Source: Thinopyrum elongatum (lineage: Eukaryota > Streptophyta > Magnoliopsida > Poales > Poaceae). From it: a stretch of DNA of 64,000 bases. The notes below the pieces were generated by a model. The model was not told the origin of the DNA, made no database searches, and saw only the letters and a list, made by a program, of their open reading frames with translations. Both the position numbers and the translations under genes were made by a program. The stretch spans positions 541,120,795-541,184,794 of the forward strand of contig CM022297.1 in the NCBI GenBank assembly GCA_011799875.1, read 5' to 3'. Positions 30,752 to 42,204 of the stretch are shown here, one piece after another; positions within the stretch are counted from its first letter, which is position 1; each line of letters begins with the position of its first letter.

Positions 30752-32819
30752 TGTAAGGTAACGCAGCAGAAAACAAAAATGTTTCGACCTACGCACCAGC
30801 CCAGGACCACTATGAAGACTGCATACAAGGTTTCGATCTTTTCGTTACCGACTCGTAGAGCAGCGGAAGTAGAGTCGATGACGATCGGCGGTGCAGATCC
30901 CCGCAGCTAGGATTTTACAACCTCCCAACCGTGAGGATGTACTCCCTCGTCTGGCCACTGGACAGCCCTCCGGGAGGCGGTCAGACAGTCCCTCAGACGG
31001 TGTCATGGGCAGCCCTCCGGGAGGACCTTCGAAACTCGGACGGCCACTCGGACAGCCCTTCGGGAGGACCCTCGAAACTCGGACAATTACTCGGACAGCC
31101 CTTCGGGAGGCACTCTCCAACTAAGTCCGAAACTACGATCTCTCTACAGAGTTGCACACATATGGTGTCATCTATCCGGCAAGGCTTTGCCGTCCAGAAC
31201 TAGTTCCCACCGGAACCCAGACGGCCTTTCGGCTCTACGAAACTATTTCGCTGGGAGGGAGAGACAAGCCAGATCATTGCAATGAAACTAGTATGTGAGA
31301 AAGAGTGAGTGTGGAGAGCTCCTCTCGACCTCTATTTATAGGAAAAGCCAAGGGGTAGGGCATTCGAAGAAATACCAAAATGCCCTCAAAATATGTCCTT
31401 CACAAGGGCATAAATGAGAAGGCAAGTGGGGCAAGTGGGGCTCCATGGAGGAGCCCCTCCTTGGCCGGCCACCCCCCATGTAGGCCCCCCCAAAGGGGTT
31501 TCCTTAGCCCCCAAGTCCTTCTAGAAGCCATTTGGGAAAAGCCCTAAAAGGTGGCTTTCCAAAAAAGTAATCATAAAGTGATTTTCACTATTCACGGAGA
31601 CAATTTTCCGCGACCGTTAAATCCGAAAATATTTCCGTGGGTCTTAGAACAATTCCAGTACCCACTAAAATGATTTTGTATTCGTTCCGAAACAATTCCG
31701 GATTAGTGATTTTCATCTGCGAAAAGCAACCAAAACGGTTCCGGCAGCTCCGTAACATTTCCGGTTATTATCCCGAAAAATTCCCAAAAGTTTTCAGAAT
31801 AATTCTGGCACCCTCCAACAATTATCAGGCGTGTCCCGAAACCAATTTGACTTAATGGTATACCCCAAAACAACTTTTTGGTTTTACCGAAACTATTCCG
31901 GTGTTCTCTCTCCGGAACTTTTCCGTTGTCTCCGAAACTTTTTCGGTGAATTTTTCTCAGACTCCCTGTCTAGTATTTAGTAGATAGATGACCCTTAAGC
32001 ATGTGACCCTATAGGTTCGGTGAAGCATAGACATGACCGGAACACTTTCCGATCAATGATCAACATCGGAGCCATGGACACCCATATTAACCCCTATACC
32101 CACATGAATGAATATTCGAGTGAACCTCTAGTTGCTGTGTGCTATTCCTGTTGCTTCGCGATATATTACAAATACCCGAGGTGAGAGGTATTGGCATCCC
32201 TGTGAATCAACAACTTGTTCACTATGCCAGTTCCCTTGTTACCGGTATTGTTATCTTTTTTTGTTCCCAGAGATGTCTCTCCATCGTCGAAGGAGCAAAT
32301 CCCAATCTTGAGCTATCAAGTTACTTGACATACTTTTCCATGAACCCGTAAGCCACCGTAATAGCCACCCATTTACGGATGACGTTTAACAAACCCCAAA
32401 GTTCATGAAGCAAGTATGAAGCAACTCGATACTCTCATGGTCTAAGGAATTATGCAAACATTAACTTCTTTGTGTTATTAACCATTTACTTGTGAAGAAT
32501 GTATCTCATAGCATAACATCAATTCGGGTCGATTCAACACAAGTGTTCTCCTAACATTGTGCCCTCAAAATTGCTGGCAAAGACATGTACATGATCAGCA
32601 AAACAGGATCATCCGGCAACACTTGAGCTAGTCTTAGAGGCATGACTAGGAATACATTTTACGGTTTATTATTCCACACGTGCATATGAGTCTTCCTCCG
32701 AGCCTCGTATTACTGCAGACTCGAGAACCATAGCAGTTATAGCATGAAACATAAACATAATTATGAACATGGAGATAAATAATAACATTTATTATTGCCT
32801 CTAGGGCATATCTCCTACG
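30752..32819 (-). repeat. LTR of the truncated Copia element
   Basis: About 2.07 kb, minus orientation, ending ...GTTACCTTACA at 30752. Its first 86 bp (30752-30837) also occur at 35690-35779, which shows the unit duplication broke inside this LTR. Confidence 0.7.
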
Positions 32820-33326
32820 TACTCCCACTTGCACTAGAGTCAATAATCTAGTCAATGCTTATGCACTTTACACCTATGACACACTGGTGTAAAATATGCT
32901 TCGCATGTGGTATAGCCTGATGTCCAACGGATCTGACAACTTCAGCTCCGTGTGTATCTTTGCATATCCTCGCGTTTTCATGCTTTCACAAAATTTATAT
33001 TTTGTGTGGACTTGGCTTTGTATATATGTGAATCACTGGTCGAACCTTGATTCCTCAGACTAAGCTATGGAGCAACTATCTGCAATAGTGTCGCATTGAC
33101 CAAAGCCTTCTTGGAACCATACTAAGTTCATGAATGAACTATATGAATCAACATCTTGTTTGTCGCTTCGAAAGCGGCAACATACTTAGCCTCTGTTATA
33201 GAATTCGCCAAAGTAACTTGTTTAGAACAATTCTAACTTACCGTGCCACCATTTTGTGTGTTACACAAAACCCTCAATTTAAATCAAAAATCGCATGGAG
33301 AAATGATGAAGACTGTATCGATGTAA
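30752..33326 (-). mobile_element. Truncated BARE/Angela-like Copia element (RNase H end plus 3' LTR)
   Basis: On the minus strand the segment 33326-32820 encodes a decayed Copia RNase H tail with S-S-K-Q and E-A-K-Y-V-A-A words. It is followed by the purine tract GTGCAAGTGGGAG and an LTR (32819-30752) starting with GGAGATATGCCCTAGAGGC, very like the Triticeae BARE/WIS/Angela group. The LTR has a TATAAATAG box on minus near 31335. The LTR start reads CG where TG is expected. Everything 5' of RNase H is missing at 33326, where a copy of unit 1 begins. Confidence 0.75.
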
Positions 33327-33328
33327 CC

Positions 33329-35779
33329 TTTTACATCCTCTTTGTTGCAAGAAAAATTTATGCAACATTAGGTATGTTTCAAATCTCTCTTCCGTTGAAA
33401 AAAATTCTGCAACATTAGCTTTGTTGCAGAAAAAATTTCTGTAATTTTTTTCTGCAACATCACCACAGTTGCAAAGTTTTCTGCAACAATACCATTGTTG
33501 CAAAAGTTACATCACGTCTCCTCACAAAGTCTCTGTTTCAGCAACAACCAACTTGTTGCAATTGGTGACGCTCACGTGGGGAGATCTAACGGCGTGGGAG
33601 GTGGGCTTGTTTCTGCAACACCGCACTTGTTGCAGAAGGGAGGTGGGGAACGTGGGTGGTACATTGGACGGCCAGCAGCGCGTCCATCCAATGGCCGCCA
33701 GGCGGCGGATGTTCCAATTCATCCACCGGCGGACGCCTAGCAGCCCCCGTTTTTGAATATAGACACACACACACACGATGCATGATGCAAAGCTTGGTTT
33801 TTGAATTAGGATGTTGGATGTACCTTGTTTTTTTATGCCGTAGCCTGTCTATGCCAAGTATATGTGATATATCATATTTTATTGATTGTAGGATTTATTT
33901 TCATATATTTTTCAGGATTTAAGCAAAAGCGTAAATAGGGCTTAGCTCGCTATAGCTGCGCTATAGGTCTTCATAGCTTCTGGCCATGCCGCAGCTAAAT
34001 GTCATAGCCTGCTATTTAAAACTTGGCTCAGACTCAGATACACGCGCCGGAAGAAGTTAGGCAATGGCGAACGTGCAGGTAGCGACACATTGATTACTTT
34101 TCTTTTTGGTTATAATCTTAAGAAATATAACCTGTCGACCCTGAAGAAAAAGGGAAGCAAACATACAGTTGAATCAACTTAATCTAAGTTCTCAGTCTAG
34201 CTACACACCGTCAATTGATTTGTCAATCTATCCGTCATCCGGTCTAGTTTTCCAGTCTTGATTGCATTCACCTCTCAGTTTTTTCTTTTTTCTCTGCTAG
34301 TCCGAGATAGGCACGTGTGCTCTGGAGTTGGTTGCCAAGTGGCGCTTGTTTCTCTGTTCATGATCGATCTGGTCCATATCTAATTACTAGACTTGTGGTG
34401 TCAGCTTAGATCCCTAACAATGCATACCAGAGTTGTCTTTCCTGCAATGATCATTGTAGTTAATTAGCCAGTGACAAACAAGCAACCGTACAGGAACGTG
34501 TTTTGTTTTGGTGCGAAGGTCTTAAAAAAATAAGCCCCAGGGGAAAAACCGCCCCAAACGGCTTGATTTAGCCACGGGGGCTCGAACGGGGTGTCGGTGC
34601 GTCCAAACTGACGCCCACCCAGCCATCGCGTCAGTTTCCACCTTTTAAAGAACTTCAGTTCACCATCTATCTTTTAGGTCGAATTATGTACAAGACGGAC
34701 ATATTGTTTCCACCTTGAGCATGCATGCATGGGCGTTGGCATGAGCTTCTACTGACCGTGCCTTGTGCTGCAACGAGAGAAAAAGGTTTGGGCGTGACGA
34801 AAATGTATGTAACACGCACACACTTGGTCAAGTTGGTTGCCTGTCCAAGTTGCTAGCACCTTGCAAAAAAAAATTCCTTGATGAGGAGCAAATTAAAGTT
34901 GGAAGCAAACAAGGTATAGAGGCGAATCACTTTTCCCAGCATCCATCACCGAGTTACTTTCTACTTTTCTCAATCATCCTGTCATCAACTAGGCCCATGA
35001 CTAGACTAACACTACATCTGTTACAAATATAGAGTCACTTTAGTTTTGTCAAAAGTTAATCTTTTCTATTTGACCAAGTTTATAGAAAAGCACTAGCATC
35101 TACAACATCAAATTAGTTCATTAAATCCACCATGAAATATGTCTTGGTAATGATTTATTCGGTATTGTTGAAAGTGCATATGTCCCCTAAGTGTGTTTTG
35201 GCGTTGATGACGTTCCGATTAGTGGGACTAATATGTTTATCAAGTATCTACGGATCATTGGTCCCATATCTTGTGAAGGATGGTGGAGAAGACCCTCAAT
35301 TCTAAAAGGGAAAAGGTGTCGGTTGGCTCGAAGATGTTCTGAAGTTTTTCAGTTTATTTGTGTCATACGAAAAACACACTATAAGAGGGATAAGGGGATC
35401 ACAAAAGCCATTTGCCCTAATTCCTACCTCAAAAAGGCTATGCAAAATCCGAGTTCAATCCCAGCCGCCTAAATCCACCTGTTACCCTCTCTCTGGAGAT
35501 CCCGGCCCTTCGTGTTAGGGCCCGGAGCTCTGGGGTTCAGTGGCTTTGCCACGAGAAACCCCAGACCTTCGGGCTTGAACCCCCGGAGCTTGGGGTACTG
35601 GTGCCTCTTCTTTGGAGTTGATCGGGAGTCCGGGCCCCAGTACGCCCGGCCTCTGGGTTGCTGTTGGCTACTCCTCTGGATGGACCAGTGTAAGGTAACG
35701 CAGCAAGAAAACAAAAAATGTTTCGACCTACGCACCAGCCCAGGACCACTATGAAGACTGCATACAAGGTTTCGATCTT
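33329..35779. repeat. Partial unit 2 with many one-base deletions
   Basis: Homologous to 28319-30837. From about 33690 on it differs mainly by scattered single-base losses, often in doublets or short runs, for example 'cgaacggggtgtcggtg' for 'cgaaccggggtgtctggtg'. It includes the right third of the palindrome arm (to 33748). Confidence 0.88.
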
Positions 35780-36717
35780 TGTTTAATTTCATTACCATCC
35801 CTCGCGGTTCACCTCCGTCCCACGTACAACCGTTGCTAATTGTTGGCAGTAAAATTTGTTGAGGAAGTGGTAATGCTTTACCACTTCAGATGAATTAGTG
35901 GTGGTTTGCTAATTGTTGGCAGTAATATAGGTTGAGGAAGGAGTAATGCATTACCACTCACATGAATTAATGGTGATTCAATACAATAGTAAACGGAAAT
36001 GATAATGCTTTACCACTGCAGATGAATTAGGTTCAATCCGTAGCATCGTTAACCAATGAAAAACTTGGTAACATGTAGTAAACAATTACTACATGTGCCT
36101 CTCCCTCCAGTAATTATTAACTCGAATGGTAATATGTACGTGGCCTAGTATCTGGTCGTAATTCATTACCATGGAATTTTCTCGAAAACATGGTAATATG
36201 TAGTAAACAATTACTACATTGCCTCCCTCCAGTAATTATCAACTCGAATGGTAATATGTATGTGGCCTAGTATCTGGTCGTAATTCATTACGATGGAATT
36301 TTCACGGAGGAGCGCGGACCAGGTGGTTCAGTCTAATTAGCGCGTCCTGGATTGTTGGGTCGATCGGCTGGAGCGTACGCAAACTTATTCTGCGCTCTGG
36401 AGTATTTTAGCGCGCCTATATATACGACAGTCTTTCATGGTACTTATTCTACGCTAACTTATTCCACTAGCTAGACCGTTGGAGAAGTGATCTTTTATGG
36501 TACTAGCTCTTTGTTGAGGTAAATGTGACAGTCTTTCATTCCATCCGCCCACCTTCAGCCCACATCAGCATCACTCAGCCGCCGACCCTATCTTGTGGAG
36601 CTTAGCTTTGCATCGAGATCGAGTTGGCATTTGGCAAGTTGCAACGATTTCCACCAAGCTTCCGGTCTAAAGAAGAAGCGGAAATAAAGCTAGTGTGCCC
36701 GCCCCTCCATCTCCTAT

Positions 36718-37511
36718 GGGGGCTGCTAGGCGTCCGCCGGTGGATGAACTGGAAACATCCGCCACCTGGCTGGCCGTTGGATGCACGCGCTGCTGGCCGT
36801 CCAATGTACCACCCACGATCCCCACCTCCCTTTTGCAACGAGCGCAATGTTGCAGAAACAAGCCCACCTCCCATGCCGTTAGATCTCCCCACGTGAGCGT
36901 CACAAATTGCAACAAGTTGGTTGTTGCTGAAACAAAGACTTTGTGCGGAGACGTTATGTAACTTTTGCAACAATGGTATTGTTGCAGAAAACTTTGCAAC
37001 TGTGGTGATGTTGCAGAAAAAATTGCAGAATTTTTTTCTGCAACAAAGCTAATATTGCAGAATTTTTTCTGCAACAAAGCTAGTGTTGCAGAAATTTGTT
37101 TCAACGGAAGAGAGATTTGAAACATACCTCATGTTGCATAAATTTTTCTTGCAACAAAGAGGATGTTGCAATACTAGGGACGTGATGGCTTGCCTGCATC
37201 AGCGACCGCTTCCCTCGTAGCAGCGTCGGTAGCAACGCAGTGCGGCAGTAGGAGTAAAAACAATGGGCGGGGCGACGAGGCTACAGAGTTGCAGCGCCAT
37301 GACCAGGGGCTTGAGAAAGAAGCGGTGGAGAATTTTGGATGGATAACGGTGTGGTGGTGTTGACTCACGAAAGAAGAAGGATGCTCTCGTTGGAGCTGGA
37401 TATTTTAGAGAAAGGTGGGATCAGAAGAGCACAAGACGGCTGGGCAATCCGACAGCTGGGCAACAGGCGGATGCATCGGTTGGATCAGCCGGTCGGACGG
37501 AAGCTTTTCCC
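36718..37511 (+). mobile_element. Mutator-like element, left arm of palindrome 2
   Basis: 794 bp, begins GGGGGCTGCTAGG after ATCTCCTAT (36709-36717) and ends GCTTTTCCC. It is the paralogue of 26744-27537. Confidence 0.8.
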
Positions 37512-37949
37512 ATATAACAAGAAGGAATAATAAGGCGGAAATTAGGATTGCTGCGACGTGATTTCGAAAAGCTCAGAAAATATTGGCCCAACGGCAGCTT
37601 AGCGTCGCTAAATGACTCCAAATTTTGCGCTATAGTTGGAAATAGTGAGTTATTAGCGTTATTTTCAATTTAGCGTTAAGGGCCCTCCAAAAGCCGCAGC
37701 GACGCTATAGCGGTCTATTTAAAACCTTGGTATGGGCCCATGGTTTACAAAGTCAAGCAGCTGCCTCAAAAGCAAATTAATGAAACCTCAGAGAAAGAGA
37801 GGTACTACCTCCAGTCATGTTTAAATGACGTGTCAGACATCAAAAGCAAGCTAAAAACAACAAGCTTTCCTTGTCTGAACATCAAATATAATTAATTTTC
37901 TGGAGGGGTAGTTGTCTCTGTCAGGATTATTGAGACTCGGATAGGAGAT

Positions 37950-38729
37950 GGGAAAAGCTTCCGTCCGACCGGCTGATCCAACCGATGCATCCGCCTGTTG
38001 CCCAGCCGTCTTGTGCTCTTCTGAACCCACCTTTCTCTAGAAATATCCAGCTCCAACCAGAGCATCCTTCTTCTTTCGTGAGTCAACGCCACCACACTGT
38101 TATCCATCCAAAATTCTCCACCGCTTCTTTCTCAAGCTCCTGGTCATGGCGCTGCAACTCTGTAGCCTCGTCGCCCCGCCCGTTGCTTTTACTCCTACTG
38201 CCGCACTGCGTTGCTACCGACGCTGCTACGAGGGAAGCGGTCGCTGATGCAGGCAAGCCATCGCGTCCCTGGTATTGCAACATCCTCTTTGTTGCAAGAA
38301 AATTTTATGCAACATTAGGTACGTTTCAAATCTCTCTTCCGTTGAAAAAAATTTCTGCAACATTAGCTTTGTTGCAGAAAAAATTCTGCAACATTAGCTT
38401 TGTTGCAGAAAAAATTTCTGCAATTTTTTCCTGCAACATCACCACAGTTGCAAAGTTTTCTGCAACAATACCATTGCTACAAAAGTTACATCACGTCTCC
38501 TCACAAAGTCTCTATTTCAGGAACAACCAACTTGTTGCAATTTTTTACGCTCACGTGGAGAGATCTAACGGCGTGGGAGGTGGGCTTGTTTCTGCAACAC
38601 CGCACTTGTTGCAGAAGGGAGGTGGGGAACATGGGTGGTACATTGGACGGCTAGCAGCGCGTCCATCCAATGGCCAGCCAGGCGGCGGATGTTTCCAATT
38701 CATCCACCGGCGGACGCCTAGCAGCCCCC
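37950..38729 (-). mobile_element. Mutator-like element, right arm of palindrome 2
   Basis: About 780 bp, preceded by ATAGGAGAT (37941-37949). It begins GGGAAAAGCTTCC, clearer than copy 1, and ends CTAGCAGCCCCC. It lacks about 14 bp present in copy 1 near 38008 (the repeated 'cagccgtcggattgcc' words). Confidence 0.8.
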
Positions 38730-40403
38730 TGTTTTTGAATATAGACACACACACACGATGCATTGATGCAAAGCTTGGTTTTTGAATTAGGATGCTTGAT
38801 ATGTACCTTGTTTTTTATGCCGTAGCCTGTCTATGCCAAGTATATGTGATATATCATATATGATATTTGATTGTATGGTTATTTTTTCATATATTTTTCA
38901 GGATTTAAGCAAAAGCGCTAAATAGGGCTTAGCTCGCTATAGCTGCGCTATAGGTCTTCATAGCTTCTGGCCATGCCGCAGCTAAATGTCATAGCCCGCT
39001 ATTTAAAACTTTGGCTCAGACTCAGATACACGCGCTGGAAGAAGTTAGGCAATGGCGAACGTGCAGGTAGCGACGCATTGATTACTTTTCTTTTTGGTTA
39101 TAATCTTAAGAATATATACCTGTCGACCCTGAAGAAAAAGGGAAGCAAACATACAGTTGAATCAACTTTAATCTAATTTCTCAGTCTAGCTACACTACCG
39201 TCAATTGATTTGTCAATCTATCCGTCATCCGGTCTAGTTTTCCAGTCTTGATTGCATTCACCTCACCTCACCTTTTTCTTTTTCTCCTGCTAGCCCGAGA
39301 TAGGTACGTGTGCTCTGGAGTTGGTTGCCAAGTTGCAATTTGTTTCTCTGTTCATGATCGATCTGGTCCATATCTAATTACTAGACTTGTGGTGTCAGCT
39401 TAGATCCCTAACAATGCATACCAGAGTTGTCTTTCCCTGCAATTGATCACTGTAGTTAATTAGCCAGTGACAAACAAGCAACCCCTGTACAGGAACGTGT
39501 TTGGTTTTGGTGCGAAGGTCTAAAAAAACTAGGCCCCAGGGGAAAAATCGCGCCCAAACGGCTTGATTTAGCCCACGGGGGCTCGAAACGGGGGGTCTGG
39601 GGCGTCCAAACTGACGCACCTAGCCACCGCGTCAGTTTCCACCATTTAAAGTAACTTCAGTTCACCGTCTGTGTTTTAGGTCGAATTATGTACAAGACGG
39701 ACATATTGTTTCCACCTTGAGCATGCATGCATGGCGTTGGCATGAGCTACTCTACTGACCGTGCCTTATGCTTCAACGCGAGAAAAAGGTTTGAGCGTGA
39801 TGAAAATGTATGTAACACGCACACAGTTGGTCAAGTTGGTTGCCCTGTCCAAGTTTGCTTGCACCATGAAAAAAAAAGATTCTCCTTGATGACGAGCAAA
39901 TTAAAGTTGGAAGCAAACAAGGTATAGAGGCGAATCACCTTTTCCTAGCATCCATCACTGATTGTTACTTTCTACTTTTCTCAATAATCCTGTCATCATA
40001 ACTAGGCCCATGACTAGACTAACACTCCATCTGTTACAAATTATAGGTCACATTAGTTTTGTCCTAAGTTAATCTTTTCTAACTTTGCCCAAGTTTATAG
40101 AAAATGCACTAGCATCTACAACATCAAATTACTTCATTAAATCCACCATGAAATATGCCTTGATAATGATTTATTTGGTATTGTTGAAAGTGCATATAGT
40201 CCCCTAAGTGTGTTTTGGTGTTGATGCCGTATGATTAGTGGGACTAATATGTTTATCAAGTTATCTATGGATCATTGATCCCATATCTTGTGAACCCCTC
40301 TAAGTGTGTTATCCTGGTCTCATTTATTTTTATGGTTCTGTAATTTTGACTTGAATGCAGTTTATGTAATTTTTCATAGAGACATCCTGACCTCGTTTTC
40401 CAG

Positions 40404-40493
40404 GTACAGTGCGGCCTAAACTCTGGGAGCCAAAATCATGGAAATATGTTATTCCTGGACTTCAGTGAACCGTCTGCTCCACTCAAGTTTTGA
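40404..40493 (+). pseudogene. Possible terminal coding exon of an unknown gene
   Basis: A pyrimidine-rich tract and CAG precede 29 open codons that end at TGA. The peptide contains G-L-N-S-G-S-Q-N-H-G and ends S-A-P-L-K-F. The sequence is followed by a GTAACC donor-like site and unique-looking DNA to about 41150 that resembles a spliced 3' UTR. I do not recognise the protein. No upstream exon is present because the adjacent sequence is the amplified unit, so this may be the 3' remnant of a gene cut by rearrangement. Confidence 0.35.
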
Positions 40494-41691
40494 ACAGAGG
40501 TAACCCTATGATGTACGTTTGTGGAATCAAATTTTGCATCTTAAACTCTACAAGTTTGGTCGGCTAAATGAATATTGTCCTTGATACTTGCCCTCTTCAA
40601 TGGAATCAATCGTCAGTGCAAGGACTTGTTTTGTTCTCCCTGTTCTGCAAATTGCTGTGAAAACAAGTCAGTCGAGGGCCCAAAACCTCGACAAAACAGA
40701 TTCCAAGTCGCAGAAGCAGCGGAGAAGGCCGTGCTGGAACCTGTTGCTAACATTCCTCTTTTCTTTTTTCATCTCCCATAAGAGTACAAGTAGAACATGG
40801 TCGGGCGATAGCTACAGGGCATTGGGTGATTGCGTCTGGTGGATAGATGGTGAAGATTGGTTCTCGAAGCTAATTTCCCTTTTCTTCCTTTGTTAATTTC
40901 TCTGCTTCCTCTCCCTTCTGCTGCCTTGAGCTTTGCTTTCATTGCCTTCTTGTTATCTTTGAGGTGGTGGCTGTAACCGAAACATCAGTGTACTCATTCA
41001 AGCTAAGCCATAACCAAGTCTTCTTCAGTATCTGATACCATGGTAATACCGTACCATGCAGCTTTGTGTTGTTGCTGCTTGATCTGTGTACTATGGGGCT
41101 CTGAGTTGATGTGCGCGACATCCTCAGTTCATTCCTGTAACTCTGAATAAGGCTATGTACTCACCGTGTTTGCGCACACTGTTTATTACACAGAAAGGAA
41201 GGTTACAAGAGGCCACCTATCCATCCCGAGACTTGAAAGGCTAGAATAAGTGTTCTTTTCTTGTTGTTTATTGCACAACCGTAGTGAATTCATCCCTAAT
41301 AGGTTCGGCTGAATGTTGTTCAAGATATATATATAGTGCAGCCTAGGCTCATTTGCTTCAAGTGGAGGGTATGCTAAGCATCGGTGATGCAAAGCATAGC
41401 GAATCCGGCACAACAGCAGAGGAATATCTTTCACATGACAAGCCAATCTTTTTTTCTTATGAAAATGAACAACCACTCGTTCGCGGTCATGTTGAAGTCA
41501 GTCAGTCCGTTGATACATGGTCTGTGCGGCCTATCAATACTGTAATAATAATCTTGGGGCTCACTTAGCTTTCAGAGGTGTTAATGTTTACTGTATTTGG
41601 AGCCAGCTGAGAAAAAAATAAGTTGATACTACTTGAGAGGGGATACAGTGCCTAAGAGCATCTCCAATAGGTGCCCCATAATAGGGCCTAA
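40494..41691. other. Low-copy-looking intergenic DNA, possible 3' UTR of the fragment above
   Basis: No repeat words shared with the rest of the window were noticed up to about 41640. From 41654 a MITE-like 'gagcatctccaataggtgcc' terminus begins, and the Harbinger element has inserted in it; the remainder continues at 44521. Confidence 0.4.
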
Positions 41692-42204
41692 GAGCATCTC
41701 TAACAGGCGCGCGCTAAAAAACTTTTACAGCGCCGAAATAGCGATCGCGGGGGGGTTGGTTGCTTTTCCAGACGCTGTGAATTTTAGCGCCCCGCTGTAT
41801 CGCTTCACCAGGCACGGTAAAATACAGCGTGCGTGGCCAGCCGGCGCTGGGCAAATATGAAACAACACATATCAATTTGACAATATGATGATCTTTCAAA
41901 CATAAAACAAATATGCAAAATAATGAGTTGGAGCAACATAGCATAGTTCAATTGCATGGCATAGTTCAAAATCACCCAACCAAGTTCATGACAAATAAAA
42001 GTTCACAAAAATAAATGAAATATCAACAATCATGCCACATCATTTTCCTCCTCTTCTTCCTCCTCTTCCGAAGACGATTCTTCCTCCTCCTCTCCATTTC
42101 CAAGCGCCTCACGGTCATCGGGAACTCGGACGGTATTCGCACTATCTCCAATAGCATCATGCGAAGGCATGTGAGGCACACCGAAAGCCATGCGTACACC
42201 CATG

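Larger units (their letters stand above)
25807..30837. repeat. Amplified unit 1 (about 5.0 kb)
   Basis: The unit runs from GTTTAATTTCATTACC to the TTTCGATCTTT junction. Near-identical sequence recurs as 35780-40294, and its second half as 33329-35779. At 35779/35780 the end of this unit is joined directly to its start, the signature of a tandem duplication. It contains the palindrome, a possible SINE-like relic and LTR-derived sequence, but no host gene. Confidence 0.88.
35780..40294. repeat. Amplified unit 3 (3'-truncated)
   Basis: Matches 25807-30325 with roughly 1-3 percent substitutions and small indels. Homology stops at 40294 after CCATATCTTGTGAA. It includes a complete second palindrome. 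Confidence 0.88.

Noticed and set aside
24310..40294. CRISPR-like or bacterial-type repeat array
   Set aside because: Repeats are kilobase-scale, contain transposon ends and target duplications, and sit in plant nuclear DNA; spacing and unit length do not fit CRISPR.
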